41,168 nucleotides of DNA from a virus. The position numbers and the translations under genes were made by a program. The first letter of the stretch is position 1. Every line of letters starts with the position of its first letter. The stretch covers positions 1-41,168 of IMG/VR virus record IMGVR_UViG_3300021959_000108. One strand, written 5' to 3'. The notes under the pieces were generated by a model. That model ran no database searches. It had not been told where the DNA came from and was given only the letters and a program-made list of their open reading frames with translations. Shown piece after piece: positions 16,038 to 24,214 of this stretch.

Positions 16038-16816
16038 GTAAAGAAAAAAGTGAAAACGCTATAAGCGAAAAAGAAAATACTAGTGTAGCTGTACCATCTG
16101 CTTTTATAGAAGATGCTAACAGTGGGCTAGAAACGTTGACTGCCGAGGATATTACTATACCTCGCTTAAAAGTACTTCAGGCTATGAGCCCAGAGGTAAT
16201 GAAGAGCGACGGTAAGTATGTCGAAGGTGCAAGTGCTGGTGACATTATAAATACTGTCACTGGTAAACTCTATACAAACGATAATCCATTGGTAGCATTA
16301 CCTGTGGCTTATAAGCGTTTATTTTTAGAGTGGGGACCAAGAGAGTCTGGGGGTGGGCTAGTAGCTCAACACGATGACGCTAGTATCTTGTCTAAAACTA
16401 CTAAAGATAACATGGGTAGAGATATGTTAGAGAATGGTAACTATATACAAACTTCAGCGACACACTTTGTGTTGTCTTTGAGTGAAGACGGTAGTTATGA
16501 CAGTGCGATGATTGCTATGGCTGGTACTCAGCTTAAAAAGTCTCGTACTTGGAACTCTGTTATGGCGAGTATAAAAATGCGTTCGGGAGATAAAGTGTTT
16601 ACCCCTGCAAGTTTTAGCCATAAGTATGTTATGAAAACCAAAGCTGAGTCTAACGACCGTGGTACTTGGTTTGGTTGGAATATAACATTAGATGGACCGT
16701 TAGGAGAAGATGAAATGTTCTTCTATCAAGCAGCAAAAGACTTTGCTAGTACTGTGGGTGAAGTAAATTTATCCCAGTCAAATGATAACGAAAGTACGTC
16801 AGAAGCACCATTCTAA
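16034..16816 (+). CDS. Probable single-stranded-DNA-binding protein
   Basis: 260 residues. The central region (AEDITIPRLKVLQAMSPEVM, then GDIINTVTGKLYT and FLEWGPRESGGG) belongs to a conserved phage family usually found next to replication genes. I recall it as a putative DNA-binding protein. The C-terminal ~20 residues are polar and acidic and end in EAPF, resembling the acidic tip of bacterial SSB that recruits helicases and polymerases. It lies directly before the primase and helicase. An ssDNA-binding role is inferred from tail, context and family; no OB-fold motif can be proven by eye. Confidence 0.55.
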   Translation: MSKEKSENAISEKENTSVAVPSAFIEDANSGLETLTAEDITIPRLKVLQAMSPEVMKSDGKYVEGASAGDIINTVTGKLYTNDNPLVALPVAYKRLFLEWGPRESGGGLVAQHDDASILSKTTKDNMGRDMLENGNYIQTSATHFVLSLSEDGSYDSAMIAMAGTQLKKSRTWNSVMASIKMRSGDKVFTPASFSHKYVMKTKAESNDRGTWFGWNITLDGPLGEDEMFFYQAAKDFASTVGEVNLSQSNDNESTSEAPF

Positions 16817-16850
16817 TAATCTGTTAGACAGGGCTTGGGATTTATTTCAG

Positions 16851-16942
16851 TCTTGCTAGTGATGCTGTAAGGTGTAGAGCCTCCAAGCTCCTGTCCTCCA
16901 GTTAGGGCTCTCACCACACTAGCTTTTTTAAAGGAGAAACTG
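16851..16942 (+). promoter_or_regulatory. Structured RNA leader, copy 1 (before primase)
   Basis: GCTAGTG (16855-16861) pairs with CACTAGC (16917-16923). Inside it GGTG-T-AGAGCC (16871-16881) pairs with GGCTCT-CACC (16906-16915). The apical loop carries CTGTCCTCCAGT, whose CCTCCAG could pair back with CTG..GG of the first junction strand (pseudoknot). A second copy with different stem bases but the same plan is at 32669-32740. AAAGGAG follows, then a TTG start. It is probably a cis-acting control element; the 126-bp gap holds nothing else. Confidence 0.55.
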
Positions 16943-18448
16943 TTGGATTTAGTAGAACAATTTAGTGAGTTATTTGCAGGGTCAAAAAGAGCTCACGGTA
17001 CTTTCACTATCAATAGTGAAAACACAGGTCAAAAACAACAAGGCGTAGCCAAAACAATTAAAACTATCGGAGCCAATTTAGATAATTGGAAGTCACATCT
17101 TGAAGGTAAACTTGGGCTAGGTATAATTCCTATCAATGAAGATAACCTAGTTAAGTGGGGAGTAGTTGATGTAGATACTTATCCCTTAGACTTACCAGAG
17201 TTAGTAAAGAAAGTAGAATCTTTTAAAGTACCTTTAGTAGTTTGTAGAAGTAAAAGTGGTGGTGCTCATATTTTCTGTTTTACTACTGATTGGGTAAGTG
17301 CAGGAGATATGCAAGATAAACTTAGAGAGTTAGCAGCAGGTCTTGGTTATGGCGGTGTAGAAATATTTCCTAAACAAAGGGAAGTATTAGTTGACCGTGG
17401 TGATATAGGTAGCTGGTTGAACATGCCATATTTTGGTGGTGAAACTTCTATAAGATATGCGTTTAATGTTAAGGGTGAGTCGCTTACTCCTGAGCAGTTT
17501 ATTGCTTTTGCTAATAGTCGTAAGGTAACTGGCGAAGAGTTACTAGAACTTTGCGTACCAGAACTAGAGGAAATGGAAGGTGGACCACCTTGTTTAAAAA
17601 CATTACTCAAACAGGGTTTTCCTGAGGGTACTCGTAATAATGGTTTGTTTAACGTGGGGGTATATTTAAAACAAGCTTCTCCTGACGTATGGCAAACTGA
17701 CATAGAAGAATATAATCGTAAATTTGTAAGCCCACCTTTACCAGCTAAAGAAGTACTAACTTTAATTAGCACATTAGATAAAAAAGAATATAACTATAAA
17801 TGTAATGATGAACCTATCCGTTCTTACTGCGACGTACAAAAATGTAGAACGTGTAAGTTTGGCGTAGGTAAAGGCAACACTGCACCTACTTTTTCTAGTC
17901 TAGCTAAATTAGATTCTAAGCCACCCCTTTGGTTTTTATCTATTGATGATAAAAGGCTTGAACTTACTACTGAACAACTACAAAATCAAACTAAGTTTCA
18001 ACGTAGTTGTATGGAAACTTTAAATATTATGCCACCTAGAACTAATGAACGTGCATGGCAAGCACAAATACAAACTCTTATGGACAATGGTATGGAAATA
18101 ATAGAAGTTAGTACAGATGTTTCATTAGACGGTCAGTTTATTGAGCTACTAGAATCTTTCTGTAGTGACCTAGCTCAAGCTAGTACAAGGGAAGAAGTAT
18201 TATTAGGTAAACCATTCACTGAAGAAGGTAAAACCTATTTTAGAATAAAAGACTTAAAAGAGTTTCTTATTAAACACAGGTTTACGGAACTAGAAACAAA
18301 TAAGATTGCCAGTAAACTAAGAGACCTTAACGCTAAACATGTGTTCTGGAATTTAAAAGGTAGGGGTACTAACGTCTGGTACATACCTGAGTTTGAGTAT
18401 AGAGATGAAACTCTAGACGCTCATGATTTTACAGAGGATATGTTGTGA
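16943..18448 (+). CDS. Archaeo-eukaryotic-type (AEP) primase, TOTE-like
   Basis: 501 residues from a TTG start preceded by AAAGGAG at good spacing; no ATG fits as well. The N-terminal ~200 residues carry AEP-primase motifs: GVVDVDTYPLD with metal-binding D76 and D78, CRSKSGGAHIF (sxH motif, ~102-111), VEIFPKQ (~140) and GSWLNMPYFGG. This set matches the primase domain of the TOTE group seen in many phages. Around residues 290-305 a Cys cluster (C-x8-C-x4-C-x2-C) suggests zinc binding. The C-terminal region is helical and may load the helicase. It should synthesise primers for PolA; the helicase gene follows with a GTGA overlap. Confidence 0.82.
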   Translation: MDLVEQFSELFAGSKRAHGTFTINSENTGQKQQGVAKTIKTIGANLDNWKSHLEGKLGLGIIPINEDNLVKWGVVDVDTYPLDLPELVKKVESFKVPLVVCRSKSGGAHIFCFTTDWVSAGDMQDKLRELAAGLGYGGVEIFPKQREVLVDRGDIGSWLNMPYFGGETSIRYAFNVKGESLTPEQFIAFANSRKVTGEELLELCVPELEEMEGGPPCLKTLLKQGFPEGTRNNGLFNVGVYLKQASPDVWQTDIEEYNRKFVSPPLPAKEVLTLISTLDKKEYNYKCNDEPIRSYCDVQKCRTCKFGVGKGNTAPTFSSLAKLDSKPPLWFLSIDDKRLELTTEQLQNQTKFQRSCMETLNIMPPRTNERAWQAQIQTLMDNGMEIIEVSTDVSLDGQFIELLESFCSDLAQASTREEVLLGKPFTEEGKTYFRIKDLKEFLIKHRFTELETNKIASKLRDLNAKHVFWNLKGRGTNVWYIPEFEYRDETLDAHDFTEDML

Positions 18449-19944
18449 GTTGGAACATAGTTCTTGGACCACCTGGAACTGGTAAGACAACGTTCTTACT
18501 TAATAAGGTAGAAGAACTATTTAAAGAAGACATACAACCTTACGAATTAGCATATCTTGCGTTTACTAAAAAAGCTGCAACTGAAGCTCTAACCAGAGCT
18601 GTAGATAAGTTTGATTATGAACAAGACCAACTTATATATTTTAGAACTATACACTCTCTATGTTATTTTTGGCAAGGACTAAGTAAGTCGGACATACTAG
18701 ACCGTAAAGATTTAAGAGCGTTTAGTAAGTTAGTAGGTGAACGTATTAACTCAGCTTGGGACGGTGAAAATTTAATGGCGTTAAATAGTCTAGGGGACAA
18801 TATGTTATTCCTAGAAAACATGGCACGTAATACCTGTAAAAGTTATAGAGATGCGTGGAACGTGGCTCAAGGTGATTTAAGTTGGATTCATTTTGATTGG
18901 TTCTGTAGTAGCTACAATAATTTTAAACAAACTAATTTCTTAATGGACTACACAGATATGCTTTCTGGCTTTGTTGATTTTGATACACGTCCACCGTTAA
19001 AAGCGTTGATTGTAGATGAGGCTCAAGACTTATCAGCTCTACAATGGAAGTGTGTTCATAAACTTGCACAAGATTTAGAACATGTTTATATAGCAGGTGA
19101 TGATGATCAAGCAATATATAAATGGGCAGGAGCTGACACGGATCACTTTATTAATTTAGCTGGTAAAGAAATATACCTAGAGCAAAGTTACAGAGTACCT
19201 AAGAAAGTGCATGATGTAGCTCTTAACATAGTTAAGCGTATTAAAAAGAGAAGACATAAAACTTGGATTCCTAGAGAAGATGAAGGAAGTGTTACTTACC
19301 ACAACAGCTATGAACATATAGACTACAGTGAGGGTGAGTGGCTTTTCTTAGCACGTAATAATTATCTGTTAAATAACGTTGAGCAACACCTTAGAACTGC
19401 TGGATATTTCTACACTAAAAACAATAAGCCTTCAGTAACAGAAAACTTAATCAAAGCTATCTTAGACTGGGAATTATTACGCAAAGGGGAAAGTATAGAA
19501 GCCTCTAGAATTAAGAAAGTATATGGCTACATGAAAACTGGTAAGGGTGTAAGAACTGGGTTTAAAACTTTAAAACAAGCTGACCCAGATACATTATTAA
19601 GTATCGAACAGTTAAAGAAAAACTATGGACTCATGATAGATGTTATATGGCATCAAGCATTTGAGTTAATTGGAGACGCTCAAAGGGAGTACATTATATC
19701 TTGTTTGCGTAAGCACCAAAAAGTAAATTCTTCACGAATTAAATTGAACACTATACATGCTACAAAAGGTGGCGAGTGTGAGAATGTAGTATTAATAACA
19801 GACATGGCTACTAGAACTTTTGACGAGTTGTACAAAAGCCCTGATAACGAGTGTCGAGCCTTCTATGTCGGTGTAACAAGAACAAAACAAAACTTACACA
19901 TTATACAAGGTAAGACGAGAAAAGAATTTAAGGTTATGATTTAA
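18445..19944 (+). CDS. UvrD/Rep-type SF1A DNA helicase
   Basis: 499 residues, GTG start overlapping the primase stop. Motif I GPPGTGKTTF (residues ~8-17), Ia YLAFTKKAATEA, II LIVDEAQDLS, III YIAGDDDQAIYKWAG, IV LEQSYRVP, V LNTIHATKGGE, VI FYVGVTRTKQNLH: the full SF1A set. It unwinds DNA 3' to 5' using ATP. It is shorter than UvrD (~720), lacking most accessory subdomains. With primase and PolA it probably forms the replication machine; no DnaB-type helicase is present in the window, so this may be the fork helicase. Confidence 0.92.
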   Translation: MSWNIVLGPPGTGKTTFLLNKVEELFKEDIQPYELAYLAFTKKAATEALTRAVDKFDYEQDQLIYFRTIHSLCYFWQGLSKSDILDRKDLRAFSKLVGERINSAWDGENLMALNSLGDNMLFLENMARNTCKSYRDAWNVAQGDLSWIHFDWFCSSYNNFKQTNFLMDYTDMLSGFVDFDTRPPLKALIVDEAQDLSALQWKCVHKLAQDLEHVYIAGDDDQAIYKWAGADTDHFINLAGKEIYLEQSYRVPKKVHDVALNIVKRIKKRRHKTWIPREDEGSVTYHNSYEHIDYSEGEWLFLARNNYLLNNVEQHLRTAGYFYTKNNKPSVTENLIKAILDWELLRKGESIEASRIKKVYGYMKTGKGVRTGFKTLKQADPDTLLSIEQLKKNYGLMIDVIWHQAFELIGDAQREYIISCLRKHQKVNSSRIKLNTIHATKGGECENVVLITDMATRTFDELYKSPDNECRAFYVGVTRTKQNLHIIQGKTRKEFKVMI

Positions 19945-19970
19945 CTTTACTTTTACTAAACAAGTAAAGT
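19944..19970 (+). terminator. AT-rich hairpin after helicase gene
   Basis: ACTTTACTT (19944-19952) pairs perfectly with AAGTAAAGT (19962-19970), then AAAATTTTAA. The stem is 9 bp but AT-rich and the T run is short. It may be a weak terminator or processing site separating the helicase from the next gene. Confidence 0.4.
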
Positions 19971-19997
19971 AAAATTTTAATGTTATAGGAGATAACT

Positions 19998-20492
19998 ATG
20001 AATATATTTTATGTAAATACAGACCCAGCTAAAGCTGCCATCTGTCTACCAGATAAACTAGTAGTCAAAATGCCTTTAGAAAGTGCTCAAATGCTTTCAA
20101 CTGCCCACCGTGTACATAACGGTGAGGAGTGGTGTGACCTTAACGGTATTTATAAAAAAGCCTATCTTAATCACCCTTGTACTATATGGGCTAGGGAATC
20201 AGTACAAAACTATACGTGGCTTTACTATCATTTTTATGCTTTATGTAAAGAATACGAAACTAGGTACGATAGGCAACACCTTAGTTTTGTTAAACTTAAT
20301 GATAAGTTATGTCAAGCACCTGTAGGTATGCCTGATATTGGTCTTACTCCCATGCCCCAAGCTATGCCCGACCAGTACAAAGACTCTGACCCAGTAAAAG
20401 CCTATCGTAATTATTTAATTAACGAAAAGCATTACGCCCAGTGGAATAAATGTACACCTAAACCTAACTGGTGGGTAAAGGAAGCAGTATGA
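19998..20492 (+). CDS. Conserved phage protein (MNIF/DP...KMPLESAQMLSTAHR family)
   Basis: 164 residues, AGGAG before the ATG. The N-terminus NTDPAKAAICLPDKLVVKMP runs into LESAQMLSTAHRV. NHPCTIWARESVQNYTWL and YRNYLINEKHYAQW follow. These blocks define a family common in phages with large replication modules; I recall it sometimes being labelled pyrimidine-dimer glycosylase-like, which I cannot confirm. Conserved His, Lys, Glu and Trp suggest an enzyme acting on DNA or nucleotides. It begins the cluster holding the thymidine-modification genes and overlaps the next gene (ATGA). Confidence 0.65.
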   Translation: MNIFYVNTDPAKAAICLPDKLVVKMPLESAQMLSTAHRVHNGEEWCDLNGIYKKAYLNHPCTIWARESVQNYTWLYYHFYALCKEYETRYDRQHLSFVKLNDKLCQAPVGMPDIGLTPMPQAMPDQYKDSDPVKAYRNYLINEKHYAQWNKCTPKPNWWVKEAV

Positions 20493-21319
20493 ATCAAGAA
20501 GAAATACAAAAGTTTTTTAATTATTTAAACGAACGTCATATTGTATATCTACGTCGCCAAAATGGCGTGTCTTATCCGTGGACTAGTGATGCCATACTAA
20601 CTGAGTATAGTTTTTGTAATGTATATCGTGAACTAGATAGAGTTACAGAATGGATACGAGTCAACTGGCGAGAACCTTATGCCGACCACCCTAACCTACC
20701 TTTTGCTATGTCTATGGCTAGGCAAATTAATTGGCCAGACACTTTAGAAGAGTTAGGTTTTCCTGAGCATTGGAATCCTAAACGTTTAAAAGCTATAATG
20801 CAAGGTAGAATGGATAGAAAAGAAAAAGTATATACTGGTGCGTACATGTTGACAGGCACGTTAGGTGGTACTAAAATAGAACAAACTATAGATAAAATAC
20901 TCACACCTTTATATGAACACCACCCACCTATGATAAAAGATTCGTTAGAAGAAACATGGAAAGGGTATCAAAAACACGCTGGGTTTAGCGGGTTCATGGC
21001 TTACGAGGTAGTGACTGATTTACGTCACACTAAGTGGTTAAGAAACGCTAAAGATATTATGACTTGGGCTAACCCTGGACCTGGAGCTCAGCGTGGCTTA
21101 AATAGAATACACCATAGAGAACTTAATAAAACGATTAAGAAGCCACAATTAAATTTTGAGATGAAAGTGTTACTAGATTGCTCCCCTGAATATTTACAAG
21201 GGCATATGCTACCACTAGAAATGAGAGATATTGAACACTGCCTTTGCGAGTTCGATAAATATGAACGTACACGTTTGGGTGAAGGCAGACCACGTGCAAA
21301 ATATAAGGTAAATAAATGA
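20489..21319 (+). CDS. aGPT-Pplase / 5-hmdU DNA kinase helical-domain-like protein
   Basis: 276 residues from the ATG in the ATGA overlap at 20489 (an upstream in-frame start adds only six residues). The N-terminal block has RHIVYLRRQNG, YPWTSD and ILTEYSFCNVYRELD, which strongly resembles the helical domain predicted by comparative genomics (Iyer and colleagues, 2013) in alpha-glutamyl/putrescinyl-thymine pyrophosphorylases and 5-hydroxymethyl-dU DNA kinases. No P-loop kinase is fused. Such proteins are thought to act on activated 5-hydroxymethyl-dU in phage DNA. The next genes encode a glycosyltransferase and a ThyA-type enzyme, which supports a hypermodification role. Family assignment is fairly sure; the reaction is not. 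Confidence 0.7.
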   Translation: MNQEEIQKFFNYLNERHIVYLRRQNGVSYPWTSDAILTEYSFCNVYRELDRVTEWIRVNWREPYADHPNLPFAMSMARQINWPDTLEELGFPEHWNPKRLKAIMQGRMDRKEKVYTGAYMLTGTLGGTKIEQTIDKILTPLYEHHPPMIKDSLEETWKGYQKHAGFSGFMAYEVVTDLRHTKWLRNAKDIMTWANPGPGAQRGLNRIHHRELNKTIKKPQLNFEMKVLLDCSPEYLQGHMLPLEMRDIEHCLCEFDKYERTRLGEGRPRAKYKVNK

Positions 21320-22089
21320 GAATTTTTATTCCTACAAGAGGTAGGGCAGACAGCCAAGTAACCTTGTCTTTCTTTCCAGAAGAATTACGCAAAGAGGTAA
21401 CACTAGTAGTAGACGAGCATGAGAAAGATTTATACTCAGCTTATGATTGTAAAATTATGGTATGTGATGACACCGTTCATGATATAGCTACTAAGCGTAA
21501 GTTTATTCATGACAACACTGACGACAATAAAATAGTTATGTTAGATGATGACTTACGTTTCTATATTCGTAAAGCTACTAACGACTGGCATTTAAGATAC
21601 CTTGAACCTGAGGAATACCCTGCGTTATTTGGGCTATTAGATGTATGGCTTGATGACTATGCTCACTGTGGCGTAAGTGCTAGGGAAGGCAACAATAGAG
21701 TTGAGGCTCTATCAGTAGAAACTACAAGGTACATGAGGTTACTAGCCTACAACTTAGATAAGTTTGACGGTGTAGAGTTAGCAAGAACTAGAGTCATGGA
21801 AGATTTTGATATTAATTTACAACTTCTTAAAAAAGGATATCCTAGTAAGATAAGTTATTACTATGCTCAAGGTCAAGGTAGTTCTAATGCTGCTGGTGGC
21901 TGTAGTGAGTGGCGTACTTTAGATGTGCAGTCCGAAGGTGCAGAGTTATTAGCTAAGTTACACCCCGAGGTAGTAACAGTAGTAGAAAAAGAAACTAAAA
22001 CTGCTTGGGGTGGTGCGATTCGTAAGGACGTAAAAGTTATGTGGAAAAAAGCATTAAAACAAGGTGCTGAAAACGGTGAACTATTTTAG
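21316..22089 (+). CDS. GT-A glycosyltransferase, probably DNA-base modifying
   Basis: 257 residues. The N-terminus MRIFIPTRGRADSQ is a GT2-like nucleotide-sugar-binding start. The metal motif is VMLDDDLRFY (D77-D79). VMEDFDINLQLLKKGYP near residue 160 resembles the ED catalytic-base region. This architecture fits the phage glycosyltransferases predicted to act on hydroxymethylated bases in DNA (TET/JBP-associated type). It overlaps the aGPT-Pplase-like gene by 4 bases and is followed 9 bases later by the ThyA-type gene, so the three are one operon segment. Donor sugar and acceptor base are unknown. Confidence 0.75.
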   Translation: MRIFIPTRGRADSQVTLSFFPEELRKEVTLVVDEHEKDLYSAYDCKIMVCDDTVHDIATKRKFIHDNTDDNKIVMLDDDLRFYIRKATNDWHLRYLEPEEYPALFGLLDVWLDDYAHCGVSAREGNNRVEALSVETTRYMRLLAYNLDKFDGVELARTRVMEDFDINLQLLKKGYPSKISYYYAQGQGSSNAAGGCSEWRTLDVQSEGAELLAKLHPEVVTVVEKETKTAWGGAIRKDVKVMWKKALKQGAENGELF

Positions 22090-22098
22090 GAGATATGA

Positions 22099-23115
22099 AT
22101 GTTAGTTATTAATTGTAGAAATGTAAATGATGGTTTTATAAGAGGTCTAGACGTACTCAATGAGTTTAGAGATGATGTCAAAGGTAGTCGTGTAGGTCAA
22201 GTTATAGAAGCTCCGTGTCCTGTGGCTACTGTATATCATAATCCTACTGAAAGAGTTTTATTCGAACCTATTCGTAAAGCTAATCCTTTCTTCCATTTTA
22301 TGGAAAGTTTATGGATGCTTGGCGGTCGTAACGATTTAGATTATGTGGTTAAATACAATAAACGCATGAAAGAATATAGTGATGATGGTGTTGTTTTACA
22401 CGGTGCCTATGGTTATAGGTGGCGTGAACACTTTGGCGGTGATCAAATAGAAGTAGTTATTCAAAGATTACAAGCAGATCCTAACGATAGACGTTGCGTT
22501 GTTCAAATGTGGGATCCGTTAGTTGATTTAAATAGAGCAGGTGTTGATGTTCCTTGTAATACTGTTATCTATTTTAAAGTACGAGATGATGAGTTGTTAA
22601 TGACAGTAAGTAATAGGTCAAATGATATAATTTGGGGAACGTTTGGTGCTAATGCAGTTCATATGTCTATGTTACATGAGTATGTGGCTAGTGCTTTAAT
22701 GTTGCATGTGGGTAAGTATACTCAAATAAGTGATAGTTTCCATGCATACACTGATGTATTTGAGGACATGCATGCTAAATTAGAAGCAGAGGATGCTTTT
22801 GATTACTACAATATGAAAGAAAGTATTAACCCATACGAAAATAAATCTATTAATCCTTATCCTATGATGTCAGTAGATTCTTTTACATGGGATACAGATT
22901 TAGTTAATTTTTTGGACCGTAAACCTTTTCAAGAAATGGAATTTACGGATGATTTTTTTACCGACGTAGCCTGTTCACTGCAGGATGCTTGGTACTGTTA
23001 TAAGAAAGAAGAGTACGAAGAGGCGTTGGTTGAAGTTCAAAGGTGTGAGGCTACTGATTGGTGCACTGCTGGGTTTGACTGGCTAAATAAAGCGATCAAA
23101 AACAAGGAAAAGTAA
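22099..23115 (+). CDS. Thymidylate synthase-superfamily enzyme, possible dUMP hydroxymethylase
   Basis: 338 residues, TAGGAG before the ATG. ThyA-fold motifs: phosphate-binding DRRCVVQMWDP, active-site Cys153 in DVPCNTVIYF, NRSNDIIWGTFGANAVHMSM (equivalent of the TS RSxDxxLGxPFNxxxY block) and SDSFHAYTD (GDxHxY equivalent). It transfers a one-carbon unit from methylene-tetrahydrofolate to a dNMP. The retained Asn in FGANAV suggests a uracil rather than cytosine substrate. PCN instead of PCH and the altered loop differ from housekeeping ThyA. Beside base-modification genes, production of 5-hydroxymethyl-dUMP is plausible, but plain dTMP synthesis cannot be excluded. Confidence 0.8.
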   Translation: MLVINCRNVNDGFIRGLDVLNEFRDDVKGSRVGQVIEAPCPVATVYHNPTERVLFEPIRKANPFFHFMESLWMLGGRNDLDYVVKYNKRMKEYSDDGVVLHGAYGYRWREHFGGDQIEVVIQRLQADPNDRRCVVQMWDPLVDLNRAGVDVPCNTVIYFKVRDDELLMTVSNRSNDIIWGTFGANAVHMSMLHEYVASALMLHVGKYTQISDSFHAYTDVFEDMHAKLEAEDAFDYYNMKESINPYENKSINPYPMMSVDSFTWDTDLVNFLDRKPFQEMEFTDDFFTDVACSLQDAWYCYKKEEYEEALVEVQRCEATDWCTAGFDWLNKAIKNKEK

Positions 23116-23798
23116 TGGCTAATATACCACAGTGGTCTTATAGTAGACTCAAAACATTTGAAGGGTGCCCAAAGAAAGCAGAGTATGCGTACATAGAAAG
23201 AATAAAAGAACCTGGCAATAAAGCCATGGACAGAGGTAAAGATATTCATAAAGAATGTGAAGAATATATAAGGGGTAGGTATGATGAGATACCTAAAGCC
23301 CTACAGGATTTTGAAGAAGCCTTTGACCTATTAAAAGATATGCATTTAAAAGGGCATGTACTTTGTGAAGGTGACTGGGCTTTTACTACTGAATGGGAAC
23401 CCACAGGTTGGTTTGATCACGATACATGGGGTAGAGCTAAAGTAGATGCTTTTGTTCATGTTGAAGGTGATAAAAACGCTAGGGTAATTGATTTTAAAAC
23501 AGGTAGGTATGATGGTAATCAAGAAGGTCATAGAGAACAGTGTGAGCTGTATGCTTCTATAGTTTTTAAAAGGCTACCAGAGTTAGAAACTATAACTACT
23601 GAGCTGTGGTATTTAGACCATGGTAAGTTAGATAGGTATCAATACGATAAAGAAACAGTAAACGCCAAGCGTGAAAGACTAAACGCTAGGGCTGTAGAAA
23701 TGACGACGACTGAGGAGTTCCCTGCTAGACCTTCCCAGTTTAAATGTAAATGGTGTTACTTTGGTAAACAAAATATTTGCCCTAGTAGACACGAATAA
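23115..23798 (+). CDS. Cas4/RecB-like PD-(D/E)XK nuclease
   Basis: 227 residues, TAATG overlap with the ThyA-type gene. WSYSRLKTFEGCPKKAEYAY, then His45 in DIHKECEEY, an Asp in AKVDAFVHV (~110) and VIDFKTGRY (~126) give the RecB-nuclease motif order. A single N-terminal Cys18 plus a C-terminal C-x2-C-x7-C (CKWCYFGKQNIC) matches the iron-sulphur arrangement of Cas4/AddB-type nucleases. It probably acts as a single-strand exonuclease in phage recombination or end processing. There is no CRISPR array nearby, so a CRISPR adaptation role is unlikely. Confidence 0.82.
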   Translation: MANIPQWSYSRLKTFEGCPKKAEYAYIERIKEPGNKAMDRGKDIHKECEEYIRGRYDEIPKALQDFEEAFDLLKDMHLKGHVLCEGDWAFTTEWEPTGWFDHDTWGRAKVDAFVHVEGDKNARVIDFKTGRYDGNQEGHREQCELYASIVFKRLPELETITTELWYLDHGKLDRYQYDKETVNAKRERLNARAVEMTTTEEFPARPSQFKCKWCYFGKQNICPSRHE

Positions 23799-23811
23799 AG
23801 GAGTAATAAGT

Positions 23812-24129
23812 ATGGCAGCAGATTTTGATAGAATTAAAAACCTAACCGAGCAGGATATAGAGTGTTTAAAAAACGCTGAAGTATCTTACGGTGACAGTTG
23901 GCGTAAACGTGGTGGCATAGGTGCTTTTATGATGTTAGCACGTAAGTGGGATAGGATAGAAAACCAAACTAATAAACAAGGTTATGATATGTTTGCTGCT
24001 ATTTTTGCTGACACTACAGATACTGGTTTACTAGATGACATACGTGACCTTAGAAGGTATCTATTATTAGTTGAGTCTTTTACAGCACAAGTACTAGAAG
24101 AAGCAAATAAACAACAAAATGATACTTGA
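23812..24129 (+). CDS. Conserved phage protein, DUF1599/NMAD1-like
   Basis: 105 residues from the ATG at 23812, preceded by AAAGGAG; a 17-residue upstream extension lacks this signal. Key blocks: VSYGDSWRKRGG, AFMMLARKWDRIEN and LLDDIRDLRRYLLLVE. The order YGxxW, KxDRIEN, DDIRDLxxYLL resembles the nucleotide-modification-associated domain 1 (DUF1599), a helical domain that comparative genomics ties to nucleotide and base-modification gene sets. Its place two genes after the ThyA-type enzyme fits. The assignment is by eye and moderate. Confidence 0.6.
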   Translation: MAADFDRIKNLTEQDIECLKNAEVSYGDSWRKRGGIGAFMMLARKWDRIENQTNKQGYDMFAAIFADTTDTGLLDDIRDLRRYLLLVESFTAQVLEEANKQQNDT

Positions 24130-24214
24130 GGCTGTAGGTATAGTTGTGGGATTATTTTTATTATTTAACATTATTATGGCTGTCTTGATCTACATCAAAG
24201 TTAGAGGATATTGA
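24119..24214 (+). CDS. 31-residue single-TM micropeptide
   Basis: ATG overlaps the end of the preceding gene by 11 bases and its TGA overlaps the PolA start in an ATGA-type arrangement. The product is almost entirely one hydrophobic helix (VGIVVGLFLLFNIIMAVLIY) with a basic end (KVRGY). No family is recognised. Coupling on both sides makes it a likely real gene, easily missed because of its length. Confidence 0.45.
   Translation: MILEAVGIVVGLFLLFNIIMAVLIYIKVRGY

Noticed and set aside
17347-17772. 141-codon minus-strand frame within the primase gene
   Set aside because: It is antisense to a clearly conserved domain and has no ribosome binding site.
23115-23798. Cas4-like protein as evidence of a phage CRISPR system
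   Set aside because: No repeat-spacer array and no other cas gene is present; free-standing Cas4/RecB-like nucleases are ordinary in phage replication operons.
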